Shown in pieces: positions 11,246 to 22,681 of a stretch of DNA of 64,000 nucleotides. The notes below the pieces were generated by a model that was not told where the DNA came from, did no database searches, and saw only the letters and a program-made list of their open reading frames with translations. The stretch's first letter is position 1. Each line of letters starts with the position of its first letter. The position numbers were made by a program, and so were the translations under genes. Origin of the DNA: Panorpa germanica (taxonomy: Eukaryota > Arthropoda > Insecta > Mecoptera > Panorpidae); assembly GCA_963678705.1 (NCBI GenBank), contig OY783223.1, positions 4,154,001 through 4,218,000 of the forward strand, given 5' to 3'.

Positions 11246-14200
11246 TAGACCAGGGTAGAAGCCGTCAAAAATAATTAAAAACATAAAAAAATTAAAGTAG
11301 AATGAAACCTATTGGAAATGGAAGGGAATACTACTAAAATGAAAGGAAAAATAAATTACAGTCGATCTGAGGTTGGGAAGGGGTAGGGGGTGAGGTTTTA
11401 AGGGTAAAAATCGGTAAATCTCGATTTCCGGCAAAACTACAAGTCCTATCGAAAAAAGTTAAATGGCAAAGTTGTAGATAATAAAAAGATCTACAACTTT
11501 TGTATCTACACTTTTACTCCATAACCTCAAAATTCATGTAAAAAACCCAAAAAACCACATTTTTGATTTTTTATTTATATCTTTTACAAAAAAATTTTTT
11601 TTTTCATGATATTTGGTGAAAACTTACCTCTTTATGTCCCAAACACACTGGAATTTTGAAGATTTAAAATATTAATTTTTTCACCCTATTTTGACTCGAT
11701 ATATGAAAAAGCACCCTAATTTTCAATCGAAAATTCTCACGTCAAAATATCTGATTTTTCAAAAAAGTCGGTGGGCTTTTTGTTCGTTGAAATCTCTATT
11801 TTCTGATGGTGTAAAAAAAAATATACATTACTATGGAAAAAATTTTCAGAAAATGCAAAAAATCGAAAAATATTAAAATCGAAATTTTTTTTTAATCTTT
11901 ATGTACAATTTTGAGGTATTTTCATTAAAATTTTTACTTTAATTGCTCGAAAAACGTTAGGTTCCATGTTAGATAATAAACAAAAAATTGCAAGTCGAAA
12001 TGTATTACTATAATTAACAACTAAATAAGTTAATAAAGTTAATATTTAATATGACATCTACAAAATTTTGAGAACATTGTCGAATTTTCTTTAAATTATA
12101 TGCGTAGATGCCTATTTATTGCTATTTTAAAATTATACCTATATACCTGAGTGACCTTCGGAAAATTGTCAAAAGGTATTTCATAGAGAAGTGGGGAAGG
12201 GGCTTGGAGGGTCTGGGCCTTTCAACTAAAAAAGGAGAACGTAGTCGTAGAAAGACGTCAGACAATATTCCAGAGTTCAATTATCAAAACCATACAAAAA
12301 TACCATTTTTGCAAGAAAATTTTTTATCTAATGAGAAAAACAAAGACAAAATAATAAAATCGTTAATGCAAGTATTACAGTCAAAAGGATTTTCCTGTAA
12401 ACAAGCTAAAGAAGATGCTGATGCTGACATTATTAAGACCTCGATAGAAATTGCCAAAGATACTAATAATATTAATTTCAAATGTGAATCCGTCAAAAAC
12501 ATCGTTGCATTTCTGCATTGTTTTTCTGGTTGCGACACAACATCTGGATTTGCCGGAAAAGGAAAGAAAACTATCGTAAATTCATTATTAGACAATCAAA
12601 ATTTGTCAAATTTGGCTAATATTTTTTTTAAAAAAGATGCAAACAAAGAAGATATAAAAAAAAATGGATTGAAATTAATTAAATCTATTTATAAATGTAA
12701 AAAGGATAATATAACACTGAATCAATTAAGATTTCAAAAATATCAATTGGCACAAATTAAATCATCTTTCATATTGGCAAATCTCCCACCCACAGAAGGT
12801 GCAGCAGAACAACATTGTTACAGGGCATATTATCAGCTTCAAACGTGGCTGGGTAATGAATTGACAGCAACAGATTGGGGCTGGAAGCAACATCAACATG
12901 GAATTATGCCCAAATTTACAGAAATAGAATTAATTCCGGAAAAATTGCTGAAAACTATTTGCTGCAGCTGTGAAACTGAATGTAATAGTTTAAAATGTGG
13001 CTGCCGAAAACATGGTTTAAAATGCACAAATTTATGCTCAAATTGTGATGGTTCTGAACAATGCGCCAATGATTCAGATGAAATTGCGGATGAAGAACCA
13101 ATGCAGACCGAAAATAATGTTGGAGACGAAGACGGTGATGGTCTTGAAGATGTCGAAGATCTACTAGAATCAGAAAGGCCTGTCGAATCTAACGATCAAG
13201 AAATACCATCAAAAAGATAGAAACTGATGAATAAGTGATTCGAATTGAATACTATGTTTTGATAAATACAAAGATTAATGCTTTTAGAAATAATAGAATG
13301 TATAGTGTACTCATTAAAAAAAATCTCTACTCAATAGTACGATTTACGTGTATATTTCTATCTAATGAGATTTTCTAATACATAAATGTAATGAAAATTT
13401 AATAAATCAACTTTTATTACTGAAAAAAATAGCAGTAGTCACATTTTTTTAATAAAATCCCCTTTTAAATCGTATTTTTAATATTTACAACAACTATGTT
13501 TTTTGCGATATTTATGTTTAATTGGTTTGTAATTTTTTTGTTTATTAATCTAACATGGAACCTAACGTTTTTCGAGTAATTAAAGTAAAAATTTTAATGA
13601 ATATACCTCAAAATTGTACATAAAGATTAAAAAAAAAATTTCGATTTTAATATTTTTCGATTTTTTGCATTTTCTGAAAAAATTTTCCATAGTAATGTAT
13701 ATTTTTTTTACACCATCAGAAAATAGAGATTTCAACGAACAAAAAGCCCACCGACTTTTTTGAAAAATCAGATATTTTGACGTGAGAATTTTCGATTGAA
13801 AATTAGGGTGCTTTTTCATATATCGAGTCAAAATAGGGTGAAAAAATTAATATTTTAAATCTTCAAAATTCCAGTGTGTTTGGGACATAAAGAGGTAAGT
13901 TTTCACCAAATATCATGAAAAAAAAAATTTTTTTGTAAAAGATGTAAATAAAAAATCAAAAATGTGGTTTTTTGGGTTTTTTACATGAATTTTGAGGTTA
14001 TGGAGTAAAAGTGTAGATACAAAAGTTGTAGATCTTTTTATTATCTACAACTTTGCCATTTAACTTTTTTCGATAGGACTTGTAGTTTTGCCGGAAATCG
14101 AGATTTACCGATTTTTACCCTTAAAACCTCACCCCCTACCCCTTCCCAACCTCAGATCGACTGTAATTTATTTTTCCTTTCATTTTAGTAGTATTCCCTT

Positions 14201-14266
14201 CCATTTCCAATAGGTTTCATTCTACTTTAATTTTTTTATGTTTCTAAAATTATCTACCCTGGTCTA
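11246..14266. mobile_element. Element C: long-terminal-inverted-repeat transposon
   Basis: A 3.0-kb element with arms at about 11246-11991 and 13530-14266 that are near-identical inverted copies; both read TAGACCAGGGTAG inward. The arms differ by only a few substitutions and small indels, so insertion is recent. Each arm contains its own hairpin, AAAGTTGTAGAT ... ATCTACAACTTT. Between the arms is one ORF (12108-13220). The flanks show no clear target duplication: the left ends TTAATA and the right begins ATAGTA. Long-armed (foldback or MULE-like) architecture is evident. The superfamily cannot be assigned because no transposase motif is visible. Confidence 0.85.
12108..13220 (+). CDS. Element C ORF: PIN-like region plus TSO1/tesmin-like CXC motif
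   Basis: A 370-codon open frame between the arms of element C. About residues 60-125 (FLSNEKNKDKII, then AKEDADADIIKTSIEIAKD) and the motif HCFSGCDTTSGFAGKGKKT resemble a large arthropod/cnidarian family of uncharacterised proteins with a PIN-nuclease-like fold. The family's usual second acidic block between these two segments is absent here, which suggests an internal deletion. LANLPPTEGAAEQHCYRAY and LGNELTATDWGWK are further family landmarks. A cysteine cluster follows near residues 286-320 (CCSCETECNSLKCGCRKHGL, then CTNLCSNC), resembling the CXC zinc-binding motif of tesmin/TSO1. The C-terminus is acidic. The sequence just before the ATG resembles an acceptor (TTATATGCGTAG), so an upstream exon may be missing. 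Whether it encodes a transposition protein or a passenger is unknown. Confidence 0.7.
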   Translation: MPIYCYFKIIPIYLSDLRKIVKRYFIEKWGRGLEGLGLSTKKGERSRRKTSDNIPEFNYQNHTKIPFLQENFLSNEKNKDKIIKSLMQVLQSKGFSCKQAKEDADADIIKTSIEIAKDTNNINFKCESVKNIVAFLHCFSGCDTTSGFAGKGKKTIVNSLLDNQNLSNLANIFFKKDANKEDIKKNGLKLIKSIYKCKKDNITLNQLRFQKYQLAQIKSSFILANLPPTEGAAEQHCYRAYYQLQTWLGNELTATDWGWKQHQHGIMPKFTEIELIPEKLLKTICCSCETECNSLKCGCRKHGLKCTNLCSNCDGSEQCANDSDEIADEEPMQTENNVGDEDGDGLEDVEDLLESERPVESNDQEIPSKR

Positions 14267-14455
14267 ATAGTACAGACATGTTACGTCATAAATATGGCCG
14301 ATATTTCTAGCGCTAAAACTACAATTCAAATTTTTAATTGCTATATCTCCGTCAACATTTAGATATTTAATAAAATAGACACGCCAATTCACATTTATTA
14401 ACATCAATTTCAATCAACAATTGAAAAATCGACCACTAAAAAATGAGGACACAAG

Positions 14456-15596
14456 TAAATGGTTCTATCTGTAATACACTCTTTAAAAAAACTGTATAAA
14501 TTTTTGAACTAGGTATTAAAGAAAATTAAGATCCTTTGTGTAAGATCTTTGAATTAAGTGCATTTTCATAGGATTGTTTACACAATCAAAACAAAAATTG
14601 ATAATTAATTTTTAATACGCATTTGTCTATTAAATTTGTATTAAAATTAAGAACATTTTTATATTGTTGTGCTACAATGAGATTGCCAATGTCCTTATAA
14701 TTTGTTATCTCTCCATCCCAGCTACAACATAACTAGTGTCAGAAAATTCGGTGGAAACTGTAATACAGCAAAACAAATCGATACACGATTTATATCGATA
14801 CATATTTTTGCAACGCAATTTAAATTAATTGTTGTACAAAGCCGCGTAACAAAGTGTACACATACGAGTAACTGTTGATATTATTTAGCACCTGAGTAAT
14901 TTTTTTGCACTTTACCTTGCGTGAAATACTCCATCATAAGACTGGCCCCTAGGAGATATTAGTGACGTTGATTTTGTCAATTGTTAGTCATATGGTCAAC
15001 CATTTTTAGAACTCTAGAATTTAGACTTTGGTTTAAATATTTAAATAGGTAAATTAACTTCATTTAAGAGTGATTTGATTAGTGTGTATACAGGTATATA
15101 TAGACTAGGTTTGCCAACTTTCCGAAATGCTAAAAGGTATTAAGAACAAAATAATTTATTCTTGTTTAAAAAAGAAGTTAGAAGTTTTTTTTCTAAAGCA
15201 GGTCGAAGGAAATATGAAAGCTTCCGTATTAAGTTGCATGCCGCAATAGTATGGACGTGTTGTACAACTTCATCTCCACCGCATGTTTAAGTCGCACGTA
15301 TGTGTACAACGCTTAAGATCATTCGCACTACTATAGAAACCAAAAGAGCCGGTACGATACGGCACGTGTTCTTTAATCAACTATCGGTTTCCATTGAATT
15401 CCCGCTAATGATATTAAACATATACAAAATAGCTAAAGGGTAATTAGCTGTAAGATATTAATTAGTTAAAATTAATTTAATTATTTCACCACATATCATT
15501 TCATATTCCAGTTTATGTTTTTGCTTGTTATTCAGTAAACTTAGAAATAAATCCGTATTTCTGTAAAATCATACGAGTATAAATGTACATACAGAA
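14456..15596. other. Intergenic stretch
   Basis: No credible gene on either strand. A less AT-rich patch at 15230-15420 has no open frame of note. The stretch ends at the minisatellite. Confidence 0.55.
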
Positions 15597-16042
15597 AATG
15601 ACCACTCTTGTTGAAACATCTATAAAATGATGCTCTTGTTGAAACATCCATAAAATGACCGCTCTTGTTGAAACATCCATAAAATGATCGATCTTGTTGA
15701 AACATCCATAAAATAAGCGCTTTTGTTGAAACATCCATAAATGATCGCTCTTATTGAAACATTCATAAAATAATCGCTATTGTTGAAACATCCATAAATG
15801 ACCGCTCTTATTGAAACATCCATAAAATTACCACTCTTGTTAAAACATCCATAAAATTACCACTCTTGTTGAAACATCCATATATTGACCGCTCTTATTG
15901 AAACATCCATAAAATGACCGCTCTTGTTGAAATATCCATAAAATTACATCTTTTGTTGAAACATCCATAAATGATCGCTCTTGTTGAAACATCCATAAAA
16001 TGATCGCTATTGTTGTACCATCCATAAAATGACCGCTCTTAT
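15597..16042 (-). repeat. 30-bp minisatellite, about 15 units
   Basis: Tandem imperfect units; one unit on the plus strand reads TTGAAACATCCATAAAATGA and then CCGCTCTTG. Units vary between 29 and 31 bp with scattered substitutions. Because 30 is divisible by three, the minus strand shows repetitive ORFs in several frames (YGCFNKS, FMDVSTR, LWMFQQE). These change frame at 29-bp units, so they are not evidence of a protein. Confidence 0.95.
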
Positions 16043-16532
16043 ATAAACAAGTATACTGTAAAAATAATGTTCATCATTAATAACATAGTTTGAATCATTG
16101 GCGTTAGAATATATGAGACGCAAATAACAACAATACAACGTCGATACGATAGAATAACATAGAATCGTGAAAAAATAAATAGTGTTAACAAACCACCAAC
16201 CAGCAGATAGATTAGATGAAGTCGTAGAAGCTGAGGACAGGTACAGGAGAACAGGAGGTATGAGCGATGGATTAGCACTTAATTAAGTGTCACTTAGCGT
16301 AACTACGTCATTTATTTATATTTATGATAATTATGTTTTCGTGTTCATGATGACAGCAGCAGTCGACATTTCAAATGTCGTTGAAATTATTTGATTTCTA
16401 GAATTGAGAAATTACTAGTAATAACTATAGCTTTTATATAACTATAGTTTTTGGAATAATTAGAATATGAATCAATCGACGGTGGCTCCACAGAAGAACG
16501 ACAATTTCTGGAACTCTAATCAATGAAAACAA
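16043..16532. other. Intergenic stretch
   Basis: Short non-repetitive spacer with no supported exon. The 79-codon minus-strand ORF at 16039-16278 is hydrophobic, but neither its composition nor its context supports a gene. Confidence 0.5.
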
Positions 16533-16969
16533 AACTTGTGTACTCATTTTTTACTGGTCGATTTTTCAATTGTTGATTGAAATTGATGTTAATAAATGTA
16601 TATAGGCGTTTTTACTGACGGAGATATATCAATTAATATTCGAATTGTAGTTTTAGCGCTACAGATGTCGGCCATATTTATGACGTAACATGTATGTACT
16701 TTAAGGGTAGTTCTGTGTTGAATATGCTATCTCTTTTACGCTCTGTTGTATAAAAGAAATAGCAACTTAATGGACGTGATGTCTTAGAAGGTTCTACAAC
16801 GTTGAATCCCTTTAATAATTAAAAAGACAAAATGACTTTTTTAATTGTTAATATCTCCTAACATACAAGGAGTTATTAAAAAATAATTGAACATTTGAGG
16901 ATCTAGTAACCCACTATATCAATATATAGTTCGTTTTATAGAAATTAAGACATAGGACACAAGCCCATT
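16533..16969 (+). mobile_element. Short-variant family A element, copy A6
   Basis: 437 bp in the head-left orientation. Normal head and tail surround a replaced centre: GTACTTTAAGGGTAGTTCTG and then a hairpin, GCTATCTCTTTTACG ... TATAAAAGAAATAGC. About 200 bp of the standard centre are missing. It shares this centre with the 4.2-kb relic, and in part with A5 and A10. Confidence 0.88.
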
Positions 16970-17690
16970 CCATCTCTGTATAACTTTTTTACGTCATCTC
17001 TCAAATAGGTGCTATTTTAATACATTTAATTTAACAAATATTACACGCACGTATGGTGATAACAATATGCATAATAAGAAATGCAGACAATGCACAAGTT
17101 AGCATAAAAAATAACTTTTCTCCATTATTTGTTCGATTTAACCTGAATCTAATTTGAACAGAATGCGAAGAATTTAACAGTGACTAATAATCTTTTGTCA
17201 GCAATTTGTTAAGAGTGAAGAATTTCTCCACCAATCACCAAGCTTAAAATTATTCGTTACTAAGAAATTATCAATGGTAACAATGCAAAATGAGCTAACC
17301 CATATATGCAAATATTTTCACTTATTATGTAATTTTTATCTTTCCGCCAAACACACAATTTATGTTTATTTAAACTACTATTTACTTAAGTTAACTTTTG
17401 CAAAATACATAAAAATCTATCATATATTTCGAGTTATTACAAAAGAGGTCTTACAAAAAAGTTTCCAATTTTCTAGAAATTTAGAATTTCTAGTGTTAAA
17501 ATTTAAAAAAACGATATTTTAAATTAGTATATATCTTTCAAATCCAAAACGGTGAAGTGTTATTTTCTTTTTAATTTGTTATAAAAATTTGTCTAAATTT
17601 TCAAATTTCTGTCGAGAAATTCGTTGTGTATAATAGAAAGTAATTGGACGGACAGGATGTTTTACATGCTTTAAATTGGGGGTGAGCCCC
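16970..17690. other. Spacer between A6 and A7
   Basis: AT-rich. The 82-codon plus-strand ORF at 17274-17522 is hydrophobic and low-complexity, with no homology I recognise; not called. Confidence 0.5.
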
Positions 17691-18328
17691 AATGGGCTTG
17701 TGTCCTATGTCTTAATTTCTATAAAAGTGTACTATATATTGATAAAGTGAGTTACTAGAACCTCAAATGTTAAATTATTTTTTAATAACTCCTTATATGT
17801 TAAGAGATATTAACAATTAAAAAAGTCATTTTGTCTCTTTAATTATTAAAGGGATTAAACGTTGTACACATTCCAAGTGCCTGTGACATCACAATCCTTG
17901 TGTAAGGTTACCAACCTTACAGCTCATAAATCTCTGCTATATGTATTTATATATCAAAATATCAAATATTATTTACAGCTATTTCAAGGAACAATAAAAT
18001 TCCAATATTATGTCTGCTTTAGCAGTGTTAAATAAAATAAAAACTTATTATTCTTTGACTTTACTTGATTATTTGACTACCAACAGCTACAGAACATTAC
18101 CACAGCACTGACCTACTCAACAAATAACTGACGTTAAAATGCATTCACGTCATACAAATATGGCCGACCATTTCTAGAGCTAAAACTACAATTCAAATTT
18201 TTAATTGCTATATCTCCGTCAATATTTAGATATTTAATAAAATAGACACGCCAATACACATTTATTAACATCAATTTCAATCAATAATTGAAAAATCGGC
18301 CATTAAAAAATGAGGACACAAGCCCATT
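17691..18328 (-). mobile_element. Complete family A element, copy A7
   Basis: 638 bp, complete, in the tail-first orientation, with ends AATGGGCTTGTGTCC and GGACACAAGCCCATT. The flanks CCCCAAT ... ATTGAGTAA imply insertion at AATT. It is a good reference copy for the family. Confidence 0.95.
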
Positions 18329-18877
18329 GAGTAATTAATAATTTTGTTATTAATTATCTCAGATTCTAAACAGTCAAAAATTATGAAATTTCGCAATTTA
18401 TGTTAGTGTCTTTTGTTTTGTATCTAGAAAAAAGCTAGAAGGTTCAAATTTGGTATTACGCTATAAGCTAGATCCGAGTAGAGCTAGTAACAGTACATCT
18501 ATATTTGATAACATTTAATATTTTTAATTTGAAATTTAAATACATAATCAAACAAACTTATTGTTTCTAAAAATATCGGTGATGAAATGTATTATTTTGT
18601 TCGTACAAACGTTTATTTTCACATACTACTACGTATTATTAGCACAACTTAATTTTTAATTTGCATAATTTAATCATAATGTAATTAACAAATTTTTGAT
18701 CATTTTTTTTATATTCAATATGTTGTCATCAGTATCTATAGTTTCTTTTTATAGTAATTAACCAACTTAGTAATTCAATTTATTATTTCTAATAAATAAT
18801 TATCCACTATATAAAATGTGAAGTATTATATTAGTATATGTACCCGGTATCTCCCGGTAGAAACAAAGCCATACAAA
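18329..18877. other. AT-rich intergenic spacer
   Basis: Nothing supportable; scattered homopolymer runs only. Confidence 0.55.
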
Positions 18878-19131
18878 CCCAGTAAACATTTTGGAGTCAC
18901 TTTGCCATCATATTAAAGATGCGTATGATTTTTTTTGTCATAAAAGATTTCATTTACAAATCAGTTTATTACAATCGTTCATATGAAATGTCTACTTTAT
19001 CGGGTACAAATGGTGAAACCACTTCACCTGTCGGAATACAAATGAAGATAAAGTTGATGCAATCTATAATTGAAGTGCAATAGTGATAGAAACGTCACAA
19101 AAAGGGACATTTCACCAAATTGTTTACTGGG
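18878..19131 (+). mobile_element. Family D MITE, copy D1
   Basis: 254 bp with inverted ends CCCAGTAAACA ... TGTTTACTGGG, close to copy D2 at 24025-24276 over its whole length. A shared internal landmark is TGTCGGAATACAAATGAAGA. It is non-coding. Confidence 0.9.
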
Positions 19132-20200
19132 AAATTACTAAATCCGAAATGAAACTTCTTAACATTACTAATTTATTAGCAAAGGGTATAGGTTGTTAAC
19201 ACAACCAGTCAAAAATAGTGTTTCATTTGATTCTAAATGAATATTATTGTAAAATGAACCTTATGTATATCTATCATAAGATGCATACAATATAAATAAT
19301 ACATTTTTTTTTAAATGCAGAAGTAAGGTCTCGATTTCGTGTGATTGACACGTAAAGTAGAGGAAAAATAAGATGAAGGCTTTGACAATATGTATAACCG
19401 GTCACATATATCAAATAGCTACTGCTCAGGTAGAAAATGTACCTTGGAATTGGCTTGTGATAAGCTAGCAAGTTTAAACCTTGTACTGCAAGATAATTTC
19501 TATATGAAAAGTAGAAATATAATCTTTAAATTAGATGCATGTGTGAAACTTGCATTGCAAGACAATTTAACATATTACACATAAACATGTGATCAAAACA
19601 CAGCAAAAATTACCTTGTTACATAGTATTTGGATGCTATAATAGTTGTATAACAAGAATTAATATAGATTCAAATAAAAATTACTATGATTATAGTAAAA
19701 CAGATAGAAAAAATCCATTTATTCAATTAGATAATTCAAATTCATTTATTCAATTAGATAATTCATTCATTAGTAAAAGGAACCTATAGTCCAAATTGAC
19801 ACCACCCAATCCTATAGACACCATGTGTTTTAAATTCATTCGTATTTAACCTAGTGTGTTTTTAATGCATCAAACATGCGCGTGAAGAAACGTGGCAACA
19901 TTTTTACGAGAGGTAGTTTATGTAATCTGAGGTTTTCTTGTGCTCCTTCCTGTCTAAATTTCTTTGAACGCTCATGATCTTGATGCAAGTTCTATGTTTA
20001 CATCTGGTTCACATTACAACACATCTGCTTTATAATTATTTGCAATAATTTATCATTAAAACACAAAACTTTCCATCCATTTGATCTGCCCCGTGCTTGT
20101 ACGTGCCCATACGATAGGAAGTAATCAGCGAGATACAGTTAATAAGTTTTGCGCATGACGCTTTATTCCCAATTCGCGTTAATTAGAGCTCCGCCACTAA
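19132..20200. other. Intergenic region upstream of the second secreted-protein gene
   Basis: No credible long gene. At 19711-19766 a 27-bp unit (ATTTATTCAATTAGATAATTC core) occurs twice in tandem. ORFs of 64-66 codons here are AT-driven and unsupported. Confidence 0.5.
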
Positions 20201-20207
20201 TGAAACC

Positions 20208-20215
20208 TATAAAAG
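20208..20215 (+). promoter_or_regulatory. TATA box of the 20.3-22.1 kb secreted-protein gene
   Basis: TATAAAAG lies 97 bases before the ATG at 20305. A CACTTCACAACG start-like region about 30 bases downstream gives a leader of about 65 bases. Confidence 0.7.
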
Positions 20216-20304
20216 TAGCGCCAAACAACAAATAAAGTCACTTCACAACGATCACCACAGCAACCAACAACAAGTGGCAACGAAAACAGCAAAAAGCTTC
20301 TAAA

Positions 20305-22078
20305 ATGGTGTACACAAGACTTACTTTTATTGGATTGAGTTTAATTGTCGCGGGAATCAGCATTTCCGGTCTACCACTAGCTTCCGATGATTTAACGGTC
20401 ATTCCGGAAGACACAGCTAGTGATAATTCAACAAATTCGACAGCTAAAGACCTGTGAGTACTAACATAATATAGTTTTTCTTTTTAATCACGTCTGAACT
20501 GAAAGCGACGTGCCTTGTACGACGCGGATTTATTCGACACGTTGGTTATTCACGATCTATAAATTTTAAGCGCAGATCTTTACAATATTTCCAGTTTTTG
20601 TGGTGTATACGCTTTGAATATGTGCATTACCTATGAATGAATTTAATATGTGCTGCCTTTAATTATATAACTATATCAACAACCAAAACCTGAAAAATAA
20701 GACGTTGATTCGGAAATCGAACCTTTAATTAATGATTTGAAAGCTTTTTTTTAATATTATTAATCATTAATTGTTTAAGTTTTTTTTGATTTAGTTTATA
20801 TATAATTTTATTTTGTTTTTACAATATCTGTATTTTTGTCAAGAAAGAAATACTGAAAATGGGTTTTCCCATAAGTCTGCTAGGCCCTTAGTTCATTCTT
20901 AAAATAGGCTATAATCGTCTACATACATTTTTTGTTATAACATCAGTCTCTCATAGAAATAATAGATGGGCCATTTGTTGGTTTCTTTTTGATTTCAATG
21001 TTACTCTTGCAAAAATATGTTATACCCTGAAAGTGGTGTTTTTCTATTTGTAATTGTTTTGCATAAATGAAGGCAAGGTTTACTTTCTTTAATACAGCAA
21101 AAATCATTTAAAAAATATTTAACGGTTTGGTCTTAATAGTAATTTCAAAAAGAAACTAACTAATGGCCCACGTAATAAATTATTCTAATAAAATTTTAAA
21201 TAGCTGAATGTTATTTTGAATTGTCCTGAGCTTGAATTTTTTCATATTCATATTGATGACGTTATTTTAGCAAGGTTGCAAATACTATAATTGCAATTTT
21301 TTAAATAATTATTAAATAATGTTAAAGTTATTGCATAGTGGTACAGCAAAATATTAAAAAATAGGTAGATAAGAAGAATTGTATATGCTAATTTTATTTT
21401 TAAACAGAGTGACGAAAAAACGCGCTAATTGAAATGTCAATGATCTACTTTACTTGTATTCATATAGAAATGTTGAATTATTGTATATTAATGTATATAT
21501 CTTTTTTTGCAGATATGTCATCCGAGCTATTGTCTACGAAGTGGGAATTTTGACAGATGCCTCAGCTGATGAGCTTGGCCATAATGAAACAATAACGTAA
21601 GTATTTTTTATAATACATTTTATAATAATACATCAAATTTAAAACATTGCTTAAAGAATTTTCCAATTTGTTTTGCAGAAATGAAAAAGTAGACCTGACC
21701 TTCTTCAACGCCATGACTAACGGAAGCATAATCGACCTTGGAGATATCCCCCTTCCAATTCAGACCAACGTTTCCGGTCAAATCATAACTGGAATAGCTC
21801 CAGTTCACGCTGGAGAAATCCATGAAGCTATTGCCAACCTAACAGCGCAACTGAACGGGATTACCGACTCCGACGATCTCTCAAACAGCTTGAGTGAATC
21901 AGATGCACCAACTCTACCACTTGTGACTGTAACAAGAAACTTCAGCATCTCTGGACCACCATCTGCAGATCTTGTAGCTGACCTCACGAACATCCCCATC
22001 TCTTTTGGAGACCAGCCCTTCGCTGATTTAATAGCTGCAAATAATGCTACGGAGGAATCTTCAGAAGAATCAGAATAG
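20305..22078 (+). CDS. Small secreted, heavily sequon-bearing acidic protein (three exons)
   Basis: Exons 20305-20453, 21513-21596 and 21679-22078 join in frame (149, 84 and 400 bases) and give 210 residues. All junctions have good signals: donors GTGAGT and GTAAGT, acceptors TTTTTTGCAG and TTTTGCAG. The N-terminus MVYTRLTFIGLSLIVAGISI is a signal peptide with likely cleavage after SISG. The mature protein carries many N-glycosylation sequons (NST twice, NET, NGS, NVS, NLT, NFS, NAT) and an acidic SSEESE C-terminus. VDLTFFNAMTNGSIIDLGDI and TRNFSISGPPSADLVADL are hydrophobic/Asp-rich blocks. There are no cysteines in the mature part, so it is not a disulphide-rich peptide. Like the 8.9-kb gene it is small, acidic and TATA-driven, but I see no clear sequence homology between the two. 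Function unknown. Confidence 0.85.
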
Positions 22079-22240
22079 TGATCTAATTTAGTTTATTTGG
22101 CAAATCAAAGATGTCAGCACTCTAAGAGCGCTGGATTCGACTCAAGCACTGCTCCCCCCTCCAATTGGGGAGAATATGAGTTTTTTTTCAAAAAGTAATA
22201 TTTTTATTTATTGTATTGTGAATATAAAAATAATTAAATG

Positions 22241-22246
22241 AATAAA
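22241..22246 (+). terminator. Polyadenylation signal of the 20.3-kb gene
   Basis: AATAAA 163 bases after the stop codon, followed by a T-rich stretch. It is the first well-placed hexamer. Confidence 0.55.
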
Positions 22247-22467
22247 TTGTATTTTAATTTGACGTATTAACAGAAAATCTAATTTTACATAAAATAAAAA
22301 TTCAATTTCAACAAGATTAAAGAGATTTAACATTGAGATTTCTTCTTACATCCCCCGAAATACAAAATTACATAATTATTATTATTTTAAAAAAATATAA
22401 GATAAACATGAAATAATGGTGTCATATATAAGCCAGTTATTAAAGAATCATAACGCGATATGTGATA

Positions 22468-22681
22468 TAATCAAAATCACGAGAGTTCGGCGGCGACTCA
22501 TTCTTAAAACAAGTTGTGGGGTATAAACTGCCGATATAATTAAAAAGCACTGACTCATTTATTTTTCTATAATGTGTATAGAAACGAATAAGATAAAATT
22601 CATTATCGTATTATAGATTTATACCGCTCTTTTAACCTGTTTTAAGTATAAGTCACCGCCGAACTCTCGTGATTTTGATTA
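22468..22681 (+). mobile_element. Family B MITE, copy B1 (complete)
   Basis: About 214 bp with long inverted ends. Both termini read TAATCAAAATCACGAGAG inward, continuing into TTCGGCGGCGACT or TTCGGCGGTGACT. Internal landmarks are AAAAGCACTGACTCATTT and CATTATCGTATTATAG. It is non-coding. Copies B2 and B3 share all these features. Confidence 0.92.

Larger units (their letters stand above)
10899..14455 (-). mobile_element. Family A element, copy A5, split by element C
   Basis: The two halves are 10899-11245 (left end GGGCTTTTGTCC, tail-first orientation) and 14267-14455 (head, ending GAGGACACAAG). The 3.0-kb element C lies between them. Near the break the copy resembles the A6 variant (CATGTTACGTCATAAATATGG), so the interrupted copy belonged to that subtype. 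The nesting shows A5 is older than C. Confidence 0.85.

Noticed and set aside
11691..11876. Same 43-residue frame in both arms of element C (also 13580-13831, minus)
   Set aside because: Follows automatically from identical inverted arms; Lys/Phe-rich and without start context or motif.
15528..16025. Repetitive minus-strand ORFs (FMDVSTR, YGCFNKS)
   Set aside because: By-product of 30-bp tandem units; they change frame at 29-bp units and lack splice or promoter context.
15597..16042. CRISPR-like array
   Set aside because: Units are head-to-tail without unique spacers; it is a minisatellite in a eukaryotic genome.
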